Notes under the pieces: generated by a model
Database searches by the model: none
What the model was told of the DNA's origin: nothing
The model's input: only the letters and a program-made list of their open reading frames with translations
Program-made: the position numbers and the translations under genes
Assembly: GCA_012845835.1 (NCBI GenBank)
Contig: JABAKD010000009.1
Coordinates: 10,717,785 to 10,781,784 of the forward strand
Source of the DNA: Undaria pinnatifida
Taxonomy: Eukaryota; Sar; Phaeophyceae; Laminariales; Alariaceae
DNA length: 64,000 nucleotides
Reading direction: 5' to 3'
Shown here: positions 45,994 through 57,900 of the stretch, piece after piece
Position numbering within the stretch: position 1 is the stretch's first letter
How the letters are laid out: each line of letters begins with the position of its first letter

Positions 45994-46115
45994 GCCTATT
46001 AATAGCGACTTCTTAAATATTCCCTAGGTGTAGGGGTCATTACTACGGTGTTTGCGGACGATTTTAGTACCAGCCTTGGTTGGATAGGAGCTTATTGATA
46101 CAGTGGTAGGAAAAG

Positions 46116-46416
46116 TGTAAGAGTAATGGAGGGGGGGGGGACAGAGTTCTGTCCCCTGCATGTCTGTCTGCCAATTGAGCAGGTCCTCTGAGAGTACTCA
46201 CTTTCTTAGCCTTCTCAGCGGAGACGTAGCTTTACTATCAGATTCCACCAGACAGAGCCGCCCCGGATGACCTCTGAGAGCCGAGGCACGTGCACGCCTC
46301 CGATCTGTTTCCTGGCTATCCCGAATATAAAACGCCAACCTTATCGTACGAAACCCATAAAAAAAAATCTCAATAATACGGATAATTTACTTGCATTTCG
46401 AGGGCGTATCTGAACA
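46116..46416 (-). mobile_element. Solo LTR of the gypsy family, old
   Basis: ~301 bp, TGTAAGAGTAATGG to CTGAACA, aligned with the LTRs of the 22-33 kb element but more diverged and with small insertions; the palindrome is worn. No internal region adjoins it. Confidence 0.85.
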
Positions 46417-46966
46417 AAAACATATCATACCATTAATAATACTCCGTATTATTTATAGCATTGAAACCGTCGAACGTCGCGATACAAGGTCAACCAACAA
46501 CCAGCCCAAGAAAAATCAGCGACAAAAAAAGTAGGTTTTGATGAAAAAAAAAATTCCAACGAGTTCCATTTTTTGAATTCCATGTTCGTCGGTGTCAACA
46601 CCATTCTTTACATATTATATTTTTTTCCAAACCCAAACGAATTTGGAAATCGAAAAAAAACACCCTGTTACCGCGACACGTCCGTTTTCTTTCAACAACC
46701 AATCAATCCGCTGGAGCCCATGTATAGCGCCCATAAGGCATACCACATTTCGATGGGCGGGAAATTGTTATATGGTATACTGCTCTTCTTGCGGTACCTT
46801 GGTTGCTGATGGGGCGGATCGGGAAAGACCCTCATCTACTAGTAGTGCTGCTATGCTTTTGACTTGATTGAGGGTTGTTGCTTCAGTTCTTCAGCCCTTC
46901 TCAGTTTACTCACAGGTGGTGTAGTAGCTATTAACTTGATTACACAAAAACACTTGATATGCACTT

Positions 46967-47551
46967 GATATTCCTTCTTCCTGGAATTGTAGAACTCTTG
47001 ACAGTTGAGGAGATGGATAATCTGCCTCTCCGGCAGATCATCTAAAAGTAACGCCTCCACACAACATATCGAGGGAAACGGGGACAACCTAACAACAACA
47101 TACAATATAATACGATATTCCTTCTTCCTGGAATTGTAGAACTCTTGACAGTTGAGGAGATGGATAATCTGCCTCTCCGGCAGATCATTTAAAAGTAACG
47201 CCTCCACACAACATATCGAGGGAAACGGGGACAACCTAACAACAACATACAATATAATACGATATTCCTTCTTCCTGGAATTGTAGAACTCTTGACAGTT
47301 GAGGAGATGGATAATCTGCCTCTCCGGCAGATCATTTAAAAGTAACGCCTCCACACAACATATCGAGGGAAACGGGGACAACCTAACAACAACATACAAT
47401 ATACATACGATATTCCTTCTTCCTGGAATTGTAGAACTCTTGACAGTTGAGGAGATGGATAATCTGCCTCTCCGGCAGATCATTTAAAAGCAACGCCTCC
47501 ACACAGCACATCGAGGGACACGGGGACAACCTAACAAAAGCACACAATATA
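46967..47551. repeat. 147-bp tandem array, four units
   Basis: GATATTCCTTCTTCCTGG starts units at 46967, 47114, 47261 and 47409. Units are nearly identical. As 147 is a multiple of three, a minus-strand frame stays open across them and repeats a 49-residue peptide containing DLPERQIIHLLNCQEFYN. No family recognised. The frame may be chance or a repeat-encoded peptide. Confidence 0.95.
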
Positions 47552-48167
47552 AGTCGTATTGAAAAACCAACGAACGTCCCAACCCCAGGTGAGAATACCC
47601 AACCCACGAAAAATACGCTATAAAACACGGACAAGAAGGCCGTTCTTATTTTGCCGACAGTCCTACGTAGAAAGGTAGAGGTACCGATTTCTTGGGTTGG
47701 GTTGAGGTCGAGATACTCTCCTACTCCCCGACCCAACGAATTTCACCAAACGTTGAGCAACACCCAATCGGCCTTTTTTTGTTACTTTTACGGCTTCGTT
47801 TTCTCTTTCCAACCACAATTTATTTATTAGTTTGGAAATCGCAAACACCTCATCAATAGTAACACCCCATCAATAGCAACACTGAAGACCAAGATGCTTG
47901 GCGACCACATCAACGCGACAAGCAAGTCGGTTGTGACCCAAGCGTCACAGAGATCATTTGAGGTGTTCGCGAACTACCAACCTTGATGGCGTATATATAG
48001 GAGTTATAGGTGTGGGTAGGAAAACAGCATACCTGGTACTAACTTAATATAATAGTCGTTGAAACCGTCGACTGTTTTCTCGGTCCAAGTAGGCCAACCC
48101 ACAACAACCCACGCAAAACCAGTCAAAAGTTGGGTTAGAAATACGTTGTACGACACCGTTATTGAGC
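47552..48167. other. No recognised gene
   Basis: Contains short CCAACCCA-type repeats and a fragment of the minisatellite motif near 47920-47945 (CGACAAGCAAGTCGGTTGTG). Confidence 0.4.
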
Positions 48168-48710
48168 CATGTACAAGACGCCTACTACGGAAGAGGTGCA
48201 CCACATTTTTTTTTTTCCTGAGGTTCCTCTCAATTTGGGAGAGCTTAACCCCTTTAGAGACCCCGAACCCCTCCCTATACTTAATCCAAGTGATTTTGTC
48301 CCCAAAAACGGGTTTGGGTTTCCAGTTGTAAAGGGGTTAAGAGACCTTTCTGAACCCCAAAAACTGGTTTGGAGCAAAAGAAGAAAAAAAAACTGCTGAG
48401 ACACATACATGTAAACACCGCATGCAAAATCCCATGGACTACGAGGTACACAACGAGTAGTAGAGATGCTACTTGTCAGTAACCATCATACATATCCTTA
48501 GTTGATAACACTTACGCAAAGAGTCATCTGGTATACGTTGCGACTTACTCGTACAACACGCTACGCACCTCTGCCTAGGGTTAGTAACGAGAATCAGGCA
48601 AAAAACAAAATGATCATTATGGCCTATTATTTATTTTTTTTCCGACGATTTTGGGTGAAGGAGCCCCGTTATTCGGAAAACATTTTCGCCAAAAAAAGGT
48701 ATACCCATAT
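48168..48710. mobile_element. MITE M2, copy 6, interrupted by a piggyBac-like MITE
   Basis: CAAGACGCCTACTACGGAAG and AGGTGCACCAC plus a T-run at the left; CCGACGATTTTGGGTGAAGG and AGCCCCGTTATTCGGAAAAC toward the right; a worn right end. The TTAA-flanked insert is 48245-48340. Confidence 0.7.
48245..48340. mobile_element. piggyBac-like MITE, copy 4 (complete, nested)
   Basis: 96 bp, TTAACCCCTTTAGAG ... GTAAAGGGGTTAA, inserted inside MITE M2 copy 6; so it is younger than that copy. Confidence 0.88.
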
Positions 48711-49199
48711 GGTATAGCCTTGGTCGCCATACCACGGTAGGTGTGCAGCATATTCTAAGAATTTTTTCTGAGCTCTCCTAACATTTGAGGAGCTCGCGAT
48801 TTCAACTTTAAAATTTTCATCGCCCGACAAATGGCTTTCTTTCGAAGGCGTTCGTTCTCGCATATCCCGACCACAAGCTTACTACTATGCCTTGCACAGT
48901 CCTAAAAACAAATACACACTCGAGCGAAATCACTTGACTGAAACCGGTACTTCCTCTCATCACATGTGCGGAGGAGCTCAATCGGCCAGGTACCTTCTTT
49001 TTTTTGGGCTGAAAAAAAAAATGCAACCCCTAGTCCGTGGGATGACCTTTTTTTTTTTTGGTAAGCCTTATTTTTCCCGGGGGTTGGTTGGCCTTGGGGG
49101 CGGAGAGCGTCCTGTGACATATTCGTCAGTTTCCAATGTACGGTTTTTTACATTTTTTTTTCAGCCCAACAGAGCTTGGAAAATCGCAAACACCGTATC

Positions 49200-49737
49200 A
49201 AACGAGCGGCAAATCCGTTGGGACCCATCTGCAGCGACCACCCAAAAACAGCGACAAGAGTTTTGCAGACTCGCACGTAGAGCGACCACTAAAACGACAG
49301 GTGTAGCTTAGGATCCACGAATAACGGCCACTAATGAAGCGACAAGTCCGTTGGGACCCACGTACACGTACAGCCGCCGTTAATGCGGTAAGTCCGTTGG
49401 AACCCCATTTATAGCGACCAACCAGACGGCAAGTTTTGGTGGAGTCCATGTATAGCTTGCAATAAAACCGCAAGAGTCCCGTCGAGACCCACGTACATAC
49501 CGACCATTAAAGCGACAAGCCCGTTGGGATCTGTGCATAGCGACCACTACAGCGACCAGCTTGTTCAACCTCTCATGAGTCGGGCGAGGATTAAAACGAT
49601 CAGTCTTTCGTGACCCACGTAAAGCGACCATTAAAAGCGATGAGTCCCTTAGGGCCCATGCACGGCGACAATTAGCAACAAGTCCGTTGGGACCCGTGTA
49701 CGGCGACCCTTAAAGCTACAAGTCCGTTGGAAGCCCA
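49200..49737. repeat. ~45-bp minisatellite, left block
   Basis: Degenerate tandem units of the form GCGACCATTAAAGCGACAAG followed by TCCGTTGGGACCCACGTA. About a dozen units, much diverged. Confidence 0.85.
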
Positions 49738-50033
49738 ATGCTACGATAGAGAGGTATCACTTTTCTTCTGAAATGGTTTCTGGATGGCGGGGATCCTTAA
49801 TTAAGCCAAAATCGCTTAACAATTAAGCCAAAATCGTCGGAACTTTGGCCATTTTTTCTTCAAGGATCCTCCTTCTATACCTAGAGGCCATGGGATTTTT
49901 TCGTCCGGTATCATAGCAGTTTTATTTTTCATCCGGGATCAAATCGGTTTTTGGGAGGATAGAGTGGTCTTAAGCTCCCAAGTTGAGGGGTAGTATTAGG
50001 GAAAAAGTGGTGCACGTCTATCGCAGCACGCGT
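49738..50033. mobile_element. MITE M2, copy 7, inside the minisatellite
   Basis: ATGCTACGATAGAGAGGTATC at the left, CACGTCTATCGCAGCACGCG at the right; interior like 3395-3673. It splits the minisatellite into two blocks. Confidence 0.85.
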
Positions 50034-50600
50034 CGGAGGGACCCGCGTACAGCGACCATTAAATCGAAAAGTTCGTTGGGACCCAACATAAAGCGACGGT
50101 AAAAGCAACGAGCCCGTTGGGATCCACATGGAGTGGTCACTACAGCGACAAGCGCTCTGAGACCCACGTATTGCAATACCATCAGCGCGGCAAGTTCGTT
50201 GAGACACCCAGGTGGATAGGGACCATTAAAGCGACAAGGGTTTTTGATACCCACATATAGCGACCGTTGAAGCGACAGCTTCATTGTAATCCATGCATAA
50301 CACATAGCGACCAAAGCGGCAAGACCATTAGGACCCACCCAAAACGACCATTGAAGCGACAAGTCCATTCTGATCCATGCAAAGCGCATAGCTACCAAAG
50401 CGACAAGTAAGGTGGACCCACGTAGACCGACCATTGAAGCTCCTAGCCCGTTGGCACCCTCAAGTGTATGGCGACCATTAACGCGACAAGCCCATCTGTG
50501 GACGGTAGTCTTGAGGCCATGTATAGCGACCACTAAAGCGACTTTTTCAAGTCCATTGCTCAAGAGACCCGGGTATAACAGCGACCACTCAAGCGGCAAG
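50034..50600. repeat. ~45-bp minisatellite, right block
   Basis: Continuation of the units of 49200-49737 (GCGACCATTGAAGCGACAAG, GTTGGGACCCA). Stray units occur at 45480-45520, 47920 and 51240-51310. Confidence 0.85.
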
Positions 50601-50601
50601 G

Positions 50602-50912
50602 GACGCGCGTGCTACCATAGACGTGCACCATTTTTTTTTTCTGAGGTTCTTCACTTCAGGAGCTTGCGAAAAAAAAAAATACCATTATTTTCTTAAGCCA
50701 CAAAAACGAGATTTTGAGGAGAAAAGTGAAACTGATGACCGGGGACTGAAAAATCCCATGGGACACACTAGATATACAACGAAAATCATCATCATGCAAA
50801 AAAATGGCCCATTTTTTTTTTTTTTCCCGACGATTTTGGGTTAAGAAGCCCCGTCATTTATTTTCAGAAAACATTTTCAGGCGAAACGTGCTACCTCCAT
50901 CGTAGCACGCCC
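50602..50912. mobile_element. MITE M2, copy 8
   Basis: CGCGCGTGCTACCATAGACG and TGCACCA plus a T-run at the left; GTGCTACCTCCATCGTAGCA and CGC at the right; GGGTTAAGAAGCCCCGTCAT inside. Confidence 0.85.
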
Positions 50913-50949
50913 AAGAAAAAAACTCCAAATGATTGCGGCGTTGGGACGA

Positions 50950-51239
50950 CTGACTCTACGATAGTACTATATTCCCCCCCCAAAAAAGCAGCGATTTTCT
51001 TTATAACGAACGCTTCATGGCTGCTCACGATCCACAAAGAAGGTTGCTCTTGAAAAAAAAACGTCTCTCTCCGCGCATTTCCTTGTTTTTTGCAAAGCAT
51101 TATCGAATGATGATGACGTCGGGGTGGCAAGGGGCACCGTATTTCAGGAGGAGGTACGGCCGGTCGCAGCCTGTTTCAAAAGGTTCCGGCGATTTTCGTT
51201 CAAGAAATGATTGGGGGGGGGGCTACCGTAGAACAACTC
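50950..51239. mobile_element. MITE M1, copy C
   Basis: CTCTACGATAGTACTATATTC plus a C-run at the left; GGGGGGGGCTACCGTAGAAC at the right. Interior GATGACGTCGGGGTGG, ATTTCAGGAGG, GCGATTTTC. Confidence 0.82.
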
Positions 51240-51510
51240 GGACCCATGTACACGTCGGGACCCACCTGCATAGCGACCATTCATTGAAGCGACGAGCCCG
51301 TTGTGACCCCACGTTAGGTAGGGGGGGGTACGGCAGAGGAGGGGGGTACCCCCGAGTTTTTCACTCCTCCTGGTGTGTTTGGGCCACTCGCACGAGTGAC
51401 TTCTGTACTCCTCCCGTCACGGATGGATGATCAAATGGTTTCAAAAGCAGTTGTTTTGGCGCAGCGAGAGCTTACAAGATTTTTTATCTTTGCATTGCTG
51501 CCGGATTGAA

Positions 51511-51740
51511 GTCGCTCTACGGTAGTCCACCGAACTTTTCTTCAACGAAATCGCCGGTTTCAAAACCAGCTCCAGATCGTATCTCGCATTCTGAAATACG
51601 GTGTCTCTCGACGCCCCCGACATCATCGATCGACATACCATTGCACACCCAAGAAAATATATGGATACTCTGTTTTCAATAGTATCCTTCCTTGTAGCGA
51701 AAAATCGCAGGTTTTGGGGGGGGCTATCGTAGAACCAGTC
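51511..51740. mobile_element. MITE M1, copy D
   Basis: GTCGCTCTACGGTAGTCCAC to GGGGGGGCTATCGTAGAACC; interior in the opposite orientation to copies B and C (GAAATACGGTGTC, CGACATCATCGATCG). Confidence 0.82.
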
Positions 51741-52489
51741 ATTGACTTCTCGTCAAAATATAAAACATGAAGAAAAACGTGATATTACTAGATCGCAACA
51801 AAGTTGAACTCAAAGGGGTTACTCCCTCGCGCGAGGGACCCGTAGCCACTGAAGTCAAAGGGCTCCAAAGAACAACGCAACCCCCCCCTACGAATAAGGC
51901 GACGAGGGTCGATGCCATGAAGCGTCTGCACACTGAAAAGCTGTGCGCGGCACACGGGGCACGAGTACACCACCATTTATTTCTGAGCGTGTCTCGCAGC
52001 TCCATACGATGTGTGTGGCGAAAGGCTGCACAGAAGGCCGGCCGAAGGTTTTGACGGGGTAGAGGAGGGAGCAGAGTCATTCATGCGGAAAAAGGCATGA
52101 CACGGAGAGAGGCAGAGCTGCAGAGCGACACGCAAAGCCGCGGCAGCGCCATCCACTGTCGGCATCTCTAAGCGGCCCGGGGGACGGGGGCGGGGGGGGA
52201 GAGGGTAGGGGGGGGGGGGGGCGTCATGCCCAAGGGACTGAACTCTGGGTCTGGCCATCATCGTCTTGAAGTTTGGGGGGCGTCCAATGGCCGTCACAAG
52301 CTAGCGTAAGGCGGCCCTGACCTATTCGCCTTGATGCGTTCTCCCCCAAGTGCCATTGATGCACTTGATACCCTCTATGAGCCCAATGCCGTCTTTTTGT
52401 CAGTTCCTAGGGTCAGCCGGTATGGCGTTTTTCCCCTTTCCTTGTTTCCTCTTGTTTTTTCTTTTCTTTTCCTTTCTTTTTCCATCCCT
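51741..52489. other. No recognised gene
   Basis: A 95-codon + frame (51767-52054, MKKNVILLDRNKVELKG) and overlapping minus frames with a CPVCRAQL string are present, with no family I can name. A pyrimidine tract of ~110 bp starts near 52430. Confidence 0.4.
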
Positions 52490-52720
52490 TTTTCGCTTTC
52501 TTTTCTTTTTTATTCTTCTCTTTTTTCTCGTCTTTTCTTCGTTTTTTCCAATCGGATCGAGTCTGACGTGCGTATGCGTAGTGATAGGTACTACGTGTAA
52601 TATATGCGTGATAGTCTTTTCTGGGTGGCTGCCGGGTGTAGTCGGTTTTCAGGCGCGAGTAGTGAGACGTTCACGTACCAGTACGTATGGACCTGGTACA
52701 TCGTAGGCTGACTCCCAATT
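52490..52720 (+). repeat. Dispersed repeat R5, direct copy
   Basis: GCGTATGCGTAGTGATAGGT to GACCTGGTACATCGTAGGCT; reverse complement of 35395-35600. The pyrimidine-rich run before it matches the purine run after the other copy. Confidence 0.75.
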
Positions 52721-53419
52721 TCACTAATTTTTTATACATTTCTGGCGAAGTCATGATTTGCTTCAGCTATGATGTGTGCGTGTACCACTCTTGGTTTGTG
52801 TTTTTTTTTCCAATGGTAATGTCCAAAGCTTGCTTATATTTCCGGACATACCTTGTGGCGGTAAGTCATTTGTTTCGACAGTTTGTTTTTCCTCTGCGGG
52901 GTCCCGAAACAGGGGGTTAACAAAACAGAAGAAAAAAATCATGCCTGAGCGTCAAAAAAACTACTCAAAAGTTTTACTACAAAAAGCCGCCGACGCGTTA
53001 AGTCGGGCGATCTACGACGTATGGCCTTCGTCTCCCCCCCTCTCTCTCCCCCCCCCCGTCTCACACTCTCTCAACCATTCGTGAAAGAAGAAATCAAAAC
53101 ACGCTGTAAATACTACCAACCCCCTCCCCCCCCCCCCCCCCCCTCTGTCTGTTTACCCTGTATAGACGCTCACCTAAACGACGAGAACGTGTGTGAAAAC
53201 TAGGGGAAAACAAGAAAAAAAAACGCATCGCATGTCAGCAAAAACACGAGTTTAGATCTATACCTGGTATATTAACTAATTCAACCACCTTTTAAACTTT
53301 ATTTCCAGCTCTTGAACTCGTCGGAGGGTTTACCCTCCGTCGACAGGCGTCGGTACAGGAGGTAACCCCACCTCCCCCCCCCCCGCCCCGCCGGTACACC
53401 CATTCGGGAGAAAGTACGC

Positions 53420-53625
53420 ACACAAGGTGCCGAAGTCCGCACCTCATGAGCGGTTCTCAGGCAGGATACAACTCACCCTTCATACGGCTCGCCGGACACC
53501 TCACGGCGCTCCGCGCTTGGTGCACGCCATGTCTGCCTGGTCGGTGAAAACCCGACCTGCTCCGTCCCGGCATTGTCGGGATGCGAGGGTCTATTGCATT
53601 AAAAGACTACGGCTATGCATGGAAC
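53420..53625. repeat. Dispersed repeat R2, copy 2
   Basis: CACAAGGTGCCGAAGTCCGC to CGGCTATGCATGGAACG; homologous to 3176-3394. Confidence 0.7.
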
Positions 53626-54741
53626 GAGTACACCCCAAGGTACAGGCCTTCGTTTTTATAGCCCACAAAGGTTCAGCACTCCCGCTTGCTCGTCTATTTC
53701 CATCAACTTTTGCTACACAAGAGTAAAAAACGGTTGGAACAAAGTGCCTTCTATCACACCATACACTGCAGTGCGGCGACTTCCCGCGGGACGCAAGCTA
53801 GTTCCTCGAACTGCTCAACACGTCGAAACCACCCGCTAGTCACGCCGCCCAAGATTTCACAGACAAGTACCGAAACGAAAGACTTTCACCTCGTCAGAGC
53901 AACCCCCCCCCCCCCCCTCGCCCCCGCCCCCAGCTCCCCCCCCTCTCGCCCCCGCCCCCATCCCCGAGCTATTCCGCCGAATCGCGTCTAGCAATCGTAG
54001 TAAAAACTATAAAATGAACAAAAACAACGAACCGTGCGCCAACCGCGCACCAGCCACATCTGTAGACAACAGCAGCAGTGTGTATAAAAACCTCTCCAAA
54101 CGCGTGGGGCCCATGTTGGGACAAAACCATCAAAATACGCTATTAAGAATTCTAATAGCATCATATACCCGTCAGCTACAAAGTCAGTACAAAATTACCA
54201 AAAATCGTCACCTAACATCGAATAAGTTGACCGAAACCAGGCAAACACCCGATCCAACAAAAAAAAAAATGTCTCCATCAACAATGGGCACAGGCAGGGG
54301 TACTCCCGTCCCCGTCCCGCCCGGCTGGGCCGGTTAGCCGTTGGACAACTTTACATCCAAAAAAAAACAGACGTACATACCGTATTAAAATAGTATATAC
54401 TCCGTAAAAAGCTACTACCAGGTGCCATATACTATACCTGGTACACATACTAACAGTATAATGAAAGTATTAATACTTGCTGCATTGTGCGTTGTGCGAA
54501 AGTTCTGCTGTTGCGTTCTCCGGGCGTAGCCGGCACACACGCACAGGCAGGCAGACAGGCAGGCAGAGGCAGCAACTGGCATACGAGGGACAATATTTCA
54601 ATACTAAAAAATGAGCAGCATACGATACTAACAGTAGTATACTTCGAACACCAGTCCGGGTCCAACTACAAGCAACGTGAATTTCACTTGGGCCTAGACT
54701 GGAGGTACACTAATAGCGTTTTGTGTGGTGTATCGTATTTT
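53626..54741. other. Region downstream of the DUF3110 gene
   Basis: C-runs near 53907-53960, a palindrome-like ACCAGGTGCCATATACTATACCTGG near 54417-54438, and no gene recognised. A 107-codon + frame at 54014 is not supported. Confidence 0.4.
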
Positions 54742-54904
54742 TCAAGTCTCCTCGTCGCTCTCGAGAGACTTCTCGAATTGCCTCTTGATGCGCGCCAGCT
54801 CTTGAGGGGTAAAGAGAGACTCTTCTCCGGGGCTAGGGGGTGACGGAGTCGCGGCTCCCGGACGGCCACTCCTCCCCTCTCCCTGAGGCGAGCAGTCGAA
54901 ATCG
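54742..54904 (-). CDS. DUF3110 gene exon 5 (C-terminal extension)
   Basis: One base plus 53 codons and TGA. Acceptor ATCCCCAG; reads DFDCSPQGEGRSGRPG to KSLESDEET. Pro/Ser-rich then a charged predicted helix. Confidence 0.87.
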
Positions 54905-57900
54905 CTGGGGATGGCCGAAGAAACAGCAATTGGCGGGAAACATATATGGGGGGGGGGGGGGCAGGGAGGACGGATCCGGTCGGAATAAGCGCGAAAGACA
55001 CACCAAATCAAGCATCACATCACGCATGCAGCGAAAGACACACACACAAAAAAATATATACCCATCGATCGCGATCAATGAATGCATGATGCGCACCCTG
55101 CCCTGAAACAGCACATATCGACTTCCAAGCACACTCGCCACACCACTGCTGTAAAAAAGGCGGGGGGGAGTCGGGAGAGGGACAGATACACCCGCGGACG
55201 TCGAGGTTAAGATTGTTGCGAGACCCCCGGGTTTCCACTCACAATTCCGGCTTATTTCTGCTCGGGGGCTGGAGCCCGCGTCCGCACGGAACCAGCTCGA
55301 GCCCCACCCCGTTCTCCTTGCAGAAGCTCATGATTTGCTGAGAGCAGGACGCGAAGAAAGAAGAGAGGGGAAGGAGGGCGAGCACAGGCGTTAGTAACAG
55401 GGGGCAAGTTTTGCACTGTTGCGGGGGGGGGGGGGGGGGAGGGGGGGGAGGGGGGGTGCACGAGACGATCGACCGAGAAAAGAAAGGCTCTTCAACGTTC
55501 AAACCCGCCACCTTTTCTACAACTAACTGTAGCCACTCGCCGTTCAAACCCGCTACATTTTCTACAACTAACTGTGGCCACTCGCCGTTCAAACCCGCTA
55601 CGTTTTCTACAACATACTGTAGCCGCTTTTCGGGGGGGGGAACCACGCGAACAAACCAAGGCAGGATCACTGTTGTAGCATTCTTTGATACACTAAACAA
55701 GGTTGACTGTTCCAAGCAATCCTAAGTGGGCCCCGGGACAGCGACCAAAATCACGCCAGATGCGGTCTTCCCGGCCGTTTAATGAAACCGTGCGCAAGCA
55801 CTACGACCGCAGAGGTACTGCTATCACGTTTCATGCTGCACGCGTCGGAAATCATGTAGAAAAGCGTGGTTTCGGGTACCTCGCCAGCCTCAGCAGCCAG
55901 GGCTGCTTCGAGCCACTCGACTTCTGCACTTTTCGCTTGCTTCATGTCCCAAGAGAATTGTCAATAACAGCCCACGTGTGCTTCGGTACAGCTAGCACTC
56001 TTACGTTTTGCGTTTTTTGAGCGACACGCCCATCAGGGGACGCTGCCCTGTGTACGTGGCTTCTTCGTTTTTGCTCATCCCATCATTAGCTATCTTTGCA
56101 CTTTTTCATTTCTCCTTCTCCCTCCCTAGATATAGACGTAACTCAGCTGCCAGGTTACTAAGCAGGCTCTTCTCCCCCTCCCCACTATGGCACGCCTCTT
56201 CATTTTTTTAATAGCGAGACTAATTCAGTGCTTTCTTCCCTCGTCGATTTTTGCGTCGAATTTTGCACGATCTATGTTGAATCCCATTTCGTGGTTCATA
56301 CATCTAGCAGTTGTACACCCAGCCCCATGGGCTTGCTCATCGGGCGGAGCGAGCAGTATTGATTGTTTCGTTTTGCCGTGGAGGGGTATCATATGAAGGT
56401 CCTCAAGTGACGAAAGAGCCTCACAAAAAAACGAGGTGAACCTCCCCCACCTCCTCCGTACCCTTGGGGCGAAGGGACAAAAATAAATAAATAACAAAAC
56501 TATTGCATCATTGGCCACGCGCATTACCTTACATTACATTACATTACATTGTAGTGTACTATGTTATACCTAGTAAATAGTAACTCGGCGCTGCTGAGAT
56601 AAGCTAGGGGATGACACGTTTATAGATGGTACCGCAACTACACTGCGCAAGGTTCAGGGGTACAACACGAGCGCAACATGGTACTATGGGTACAACACGA
56701 GCGCAACATGGTACTATGACTACTTCTATTTCTACTACTACTAGTACTACACTACTACTACTACTACTACCACTACTACTACTACTACCACTACGACAAC
56801 TACTACTACGACTACTACTACGACTACTCCTACCAGTCTCCTCCAGACTCATAGGCAACATCGGCTATGACACACGTGCTTACGTGCGCCTAGTGCCGAC
56901 AACCACCAACATTTACCCTGGCGGGAAAAACCAAAACAACACATACCGGCACAACATCACTCACCGCCATAGGCAGTTCCGTAGGTTTTCCGAGGGGCAG
57001 GTCCTCGGCTCTCAGCATCAACGCGTACCGGGCCGCCTCCGGCTTGTCCTCCCACGCCCTCAAAACGTTTCGACCCTGTGTAGTGCAGATGCGTTTACAT
57101 GATTCCAATACTTAGACGCGCATCCACCCCAGATCGAAAAACAAAATAAAAAACACACGGAGGATGAGAAACAACACCACAAGAAATGCACGGAGGACGA
57201 GGAACGAAATAAATCGCGAGCGGCGGCGGCGGCGGCGGCGGCGGGAGGGGGGGCACCGTTGTCCCTAGAATTTTACAAGTGCTGTACCGCATCAAACGGC
57301 AACACTTAACCCTTTTGGAACTCCCAGCTGGGGAAAAAAAAAAGTCGGAAAAAACGGACGACTGCAGCATTTGACCACACGTAGCAACGCGGACCGCTGG
57401 AGTAGAGGGTGTGTCACAACATGCAGCAATGCTGATATTGTGGCCGCGAGGCTGAGCGGCTGCTTTTGTTTATAAACAAAACACCGCTTTTCTTGGTCGT
57501 CTTTTGTGCCTATGACCGCACATACTCCACGTGCAGAAACACGCCTACATACGTAGAAGCACCGTCCGTGGCTGGCACTAAAGAGGGCGGCAATTGGCAT
57601 CTGAGAGGGGAGCGAGGTATTAAAGGTAAATATTTCAAAAAATTGGGGTTTTACATCCACCTGCTCGTCTCAGCGAGGCGGAGCACAACTCCTTGATGAA
57701 AAGAGCCAGTTCAGCGACGTTCAATGCTCAGAGCACCGCCACGGGGCAAGGCTGGGATCCAGACATGCGTCGTAATGCACGAAAGGCCCCCTTGATTGCC
57801 CGCAGCCGAAAGTGCGGGGAAAAAACTTTGGCCGCCGGAGAACACCATGCCGAAAAAACCAGGGCTTTTCACGGGTCATGACCCGACCCGCGGGTCGGGT

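Noticed and set aside
46967-47551. CRISPR-like array
   Set aside because: The whole 147-bp unit repeats without unique spacers, and the genome is eukaryotic.
51767-52054. 95-codon + frame and a minus-strand CPVCRAQL string
   Set aside because: Suggestive of a zinc finger but only one Cys pair; not enough to support a gene.
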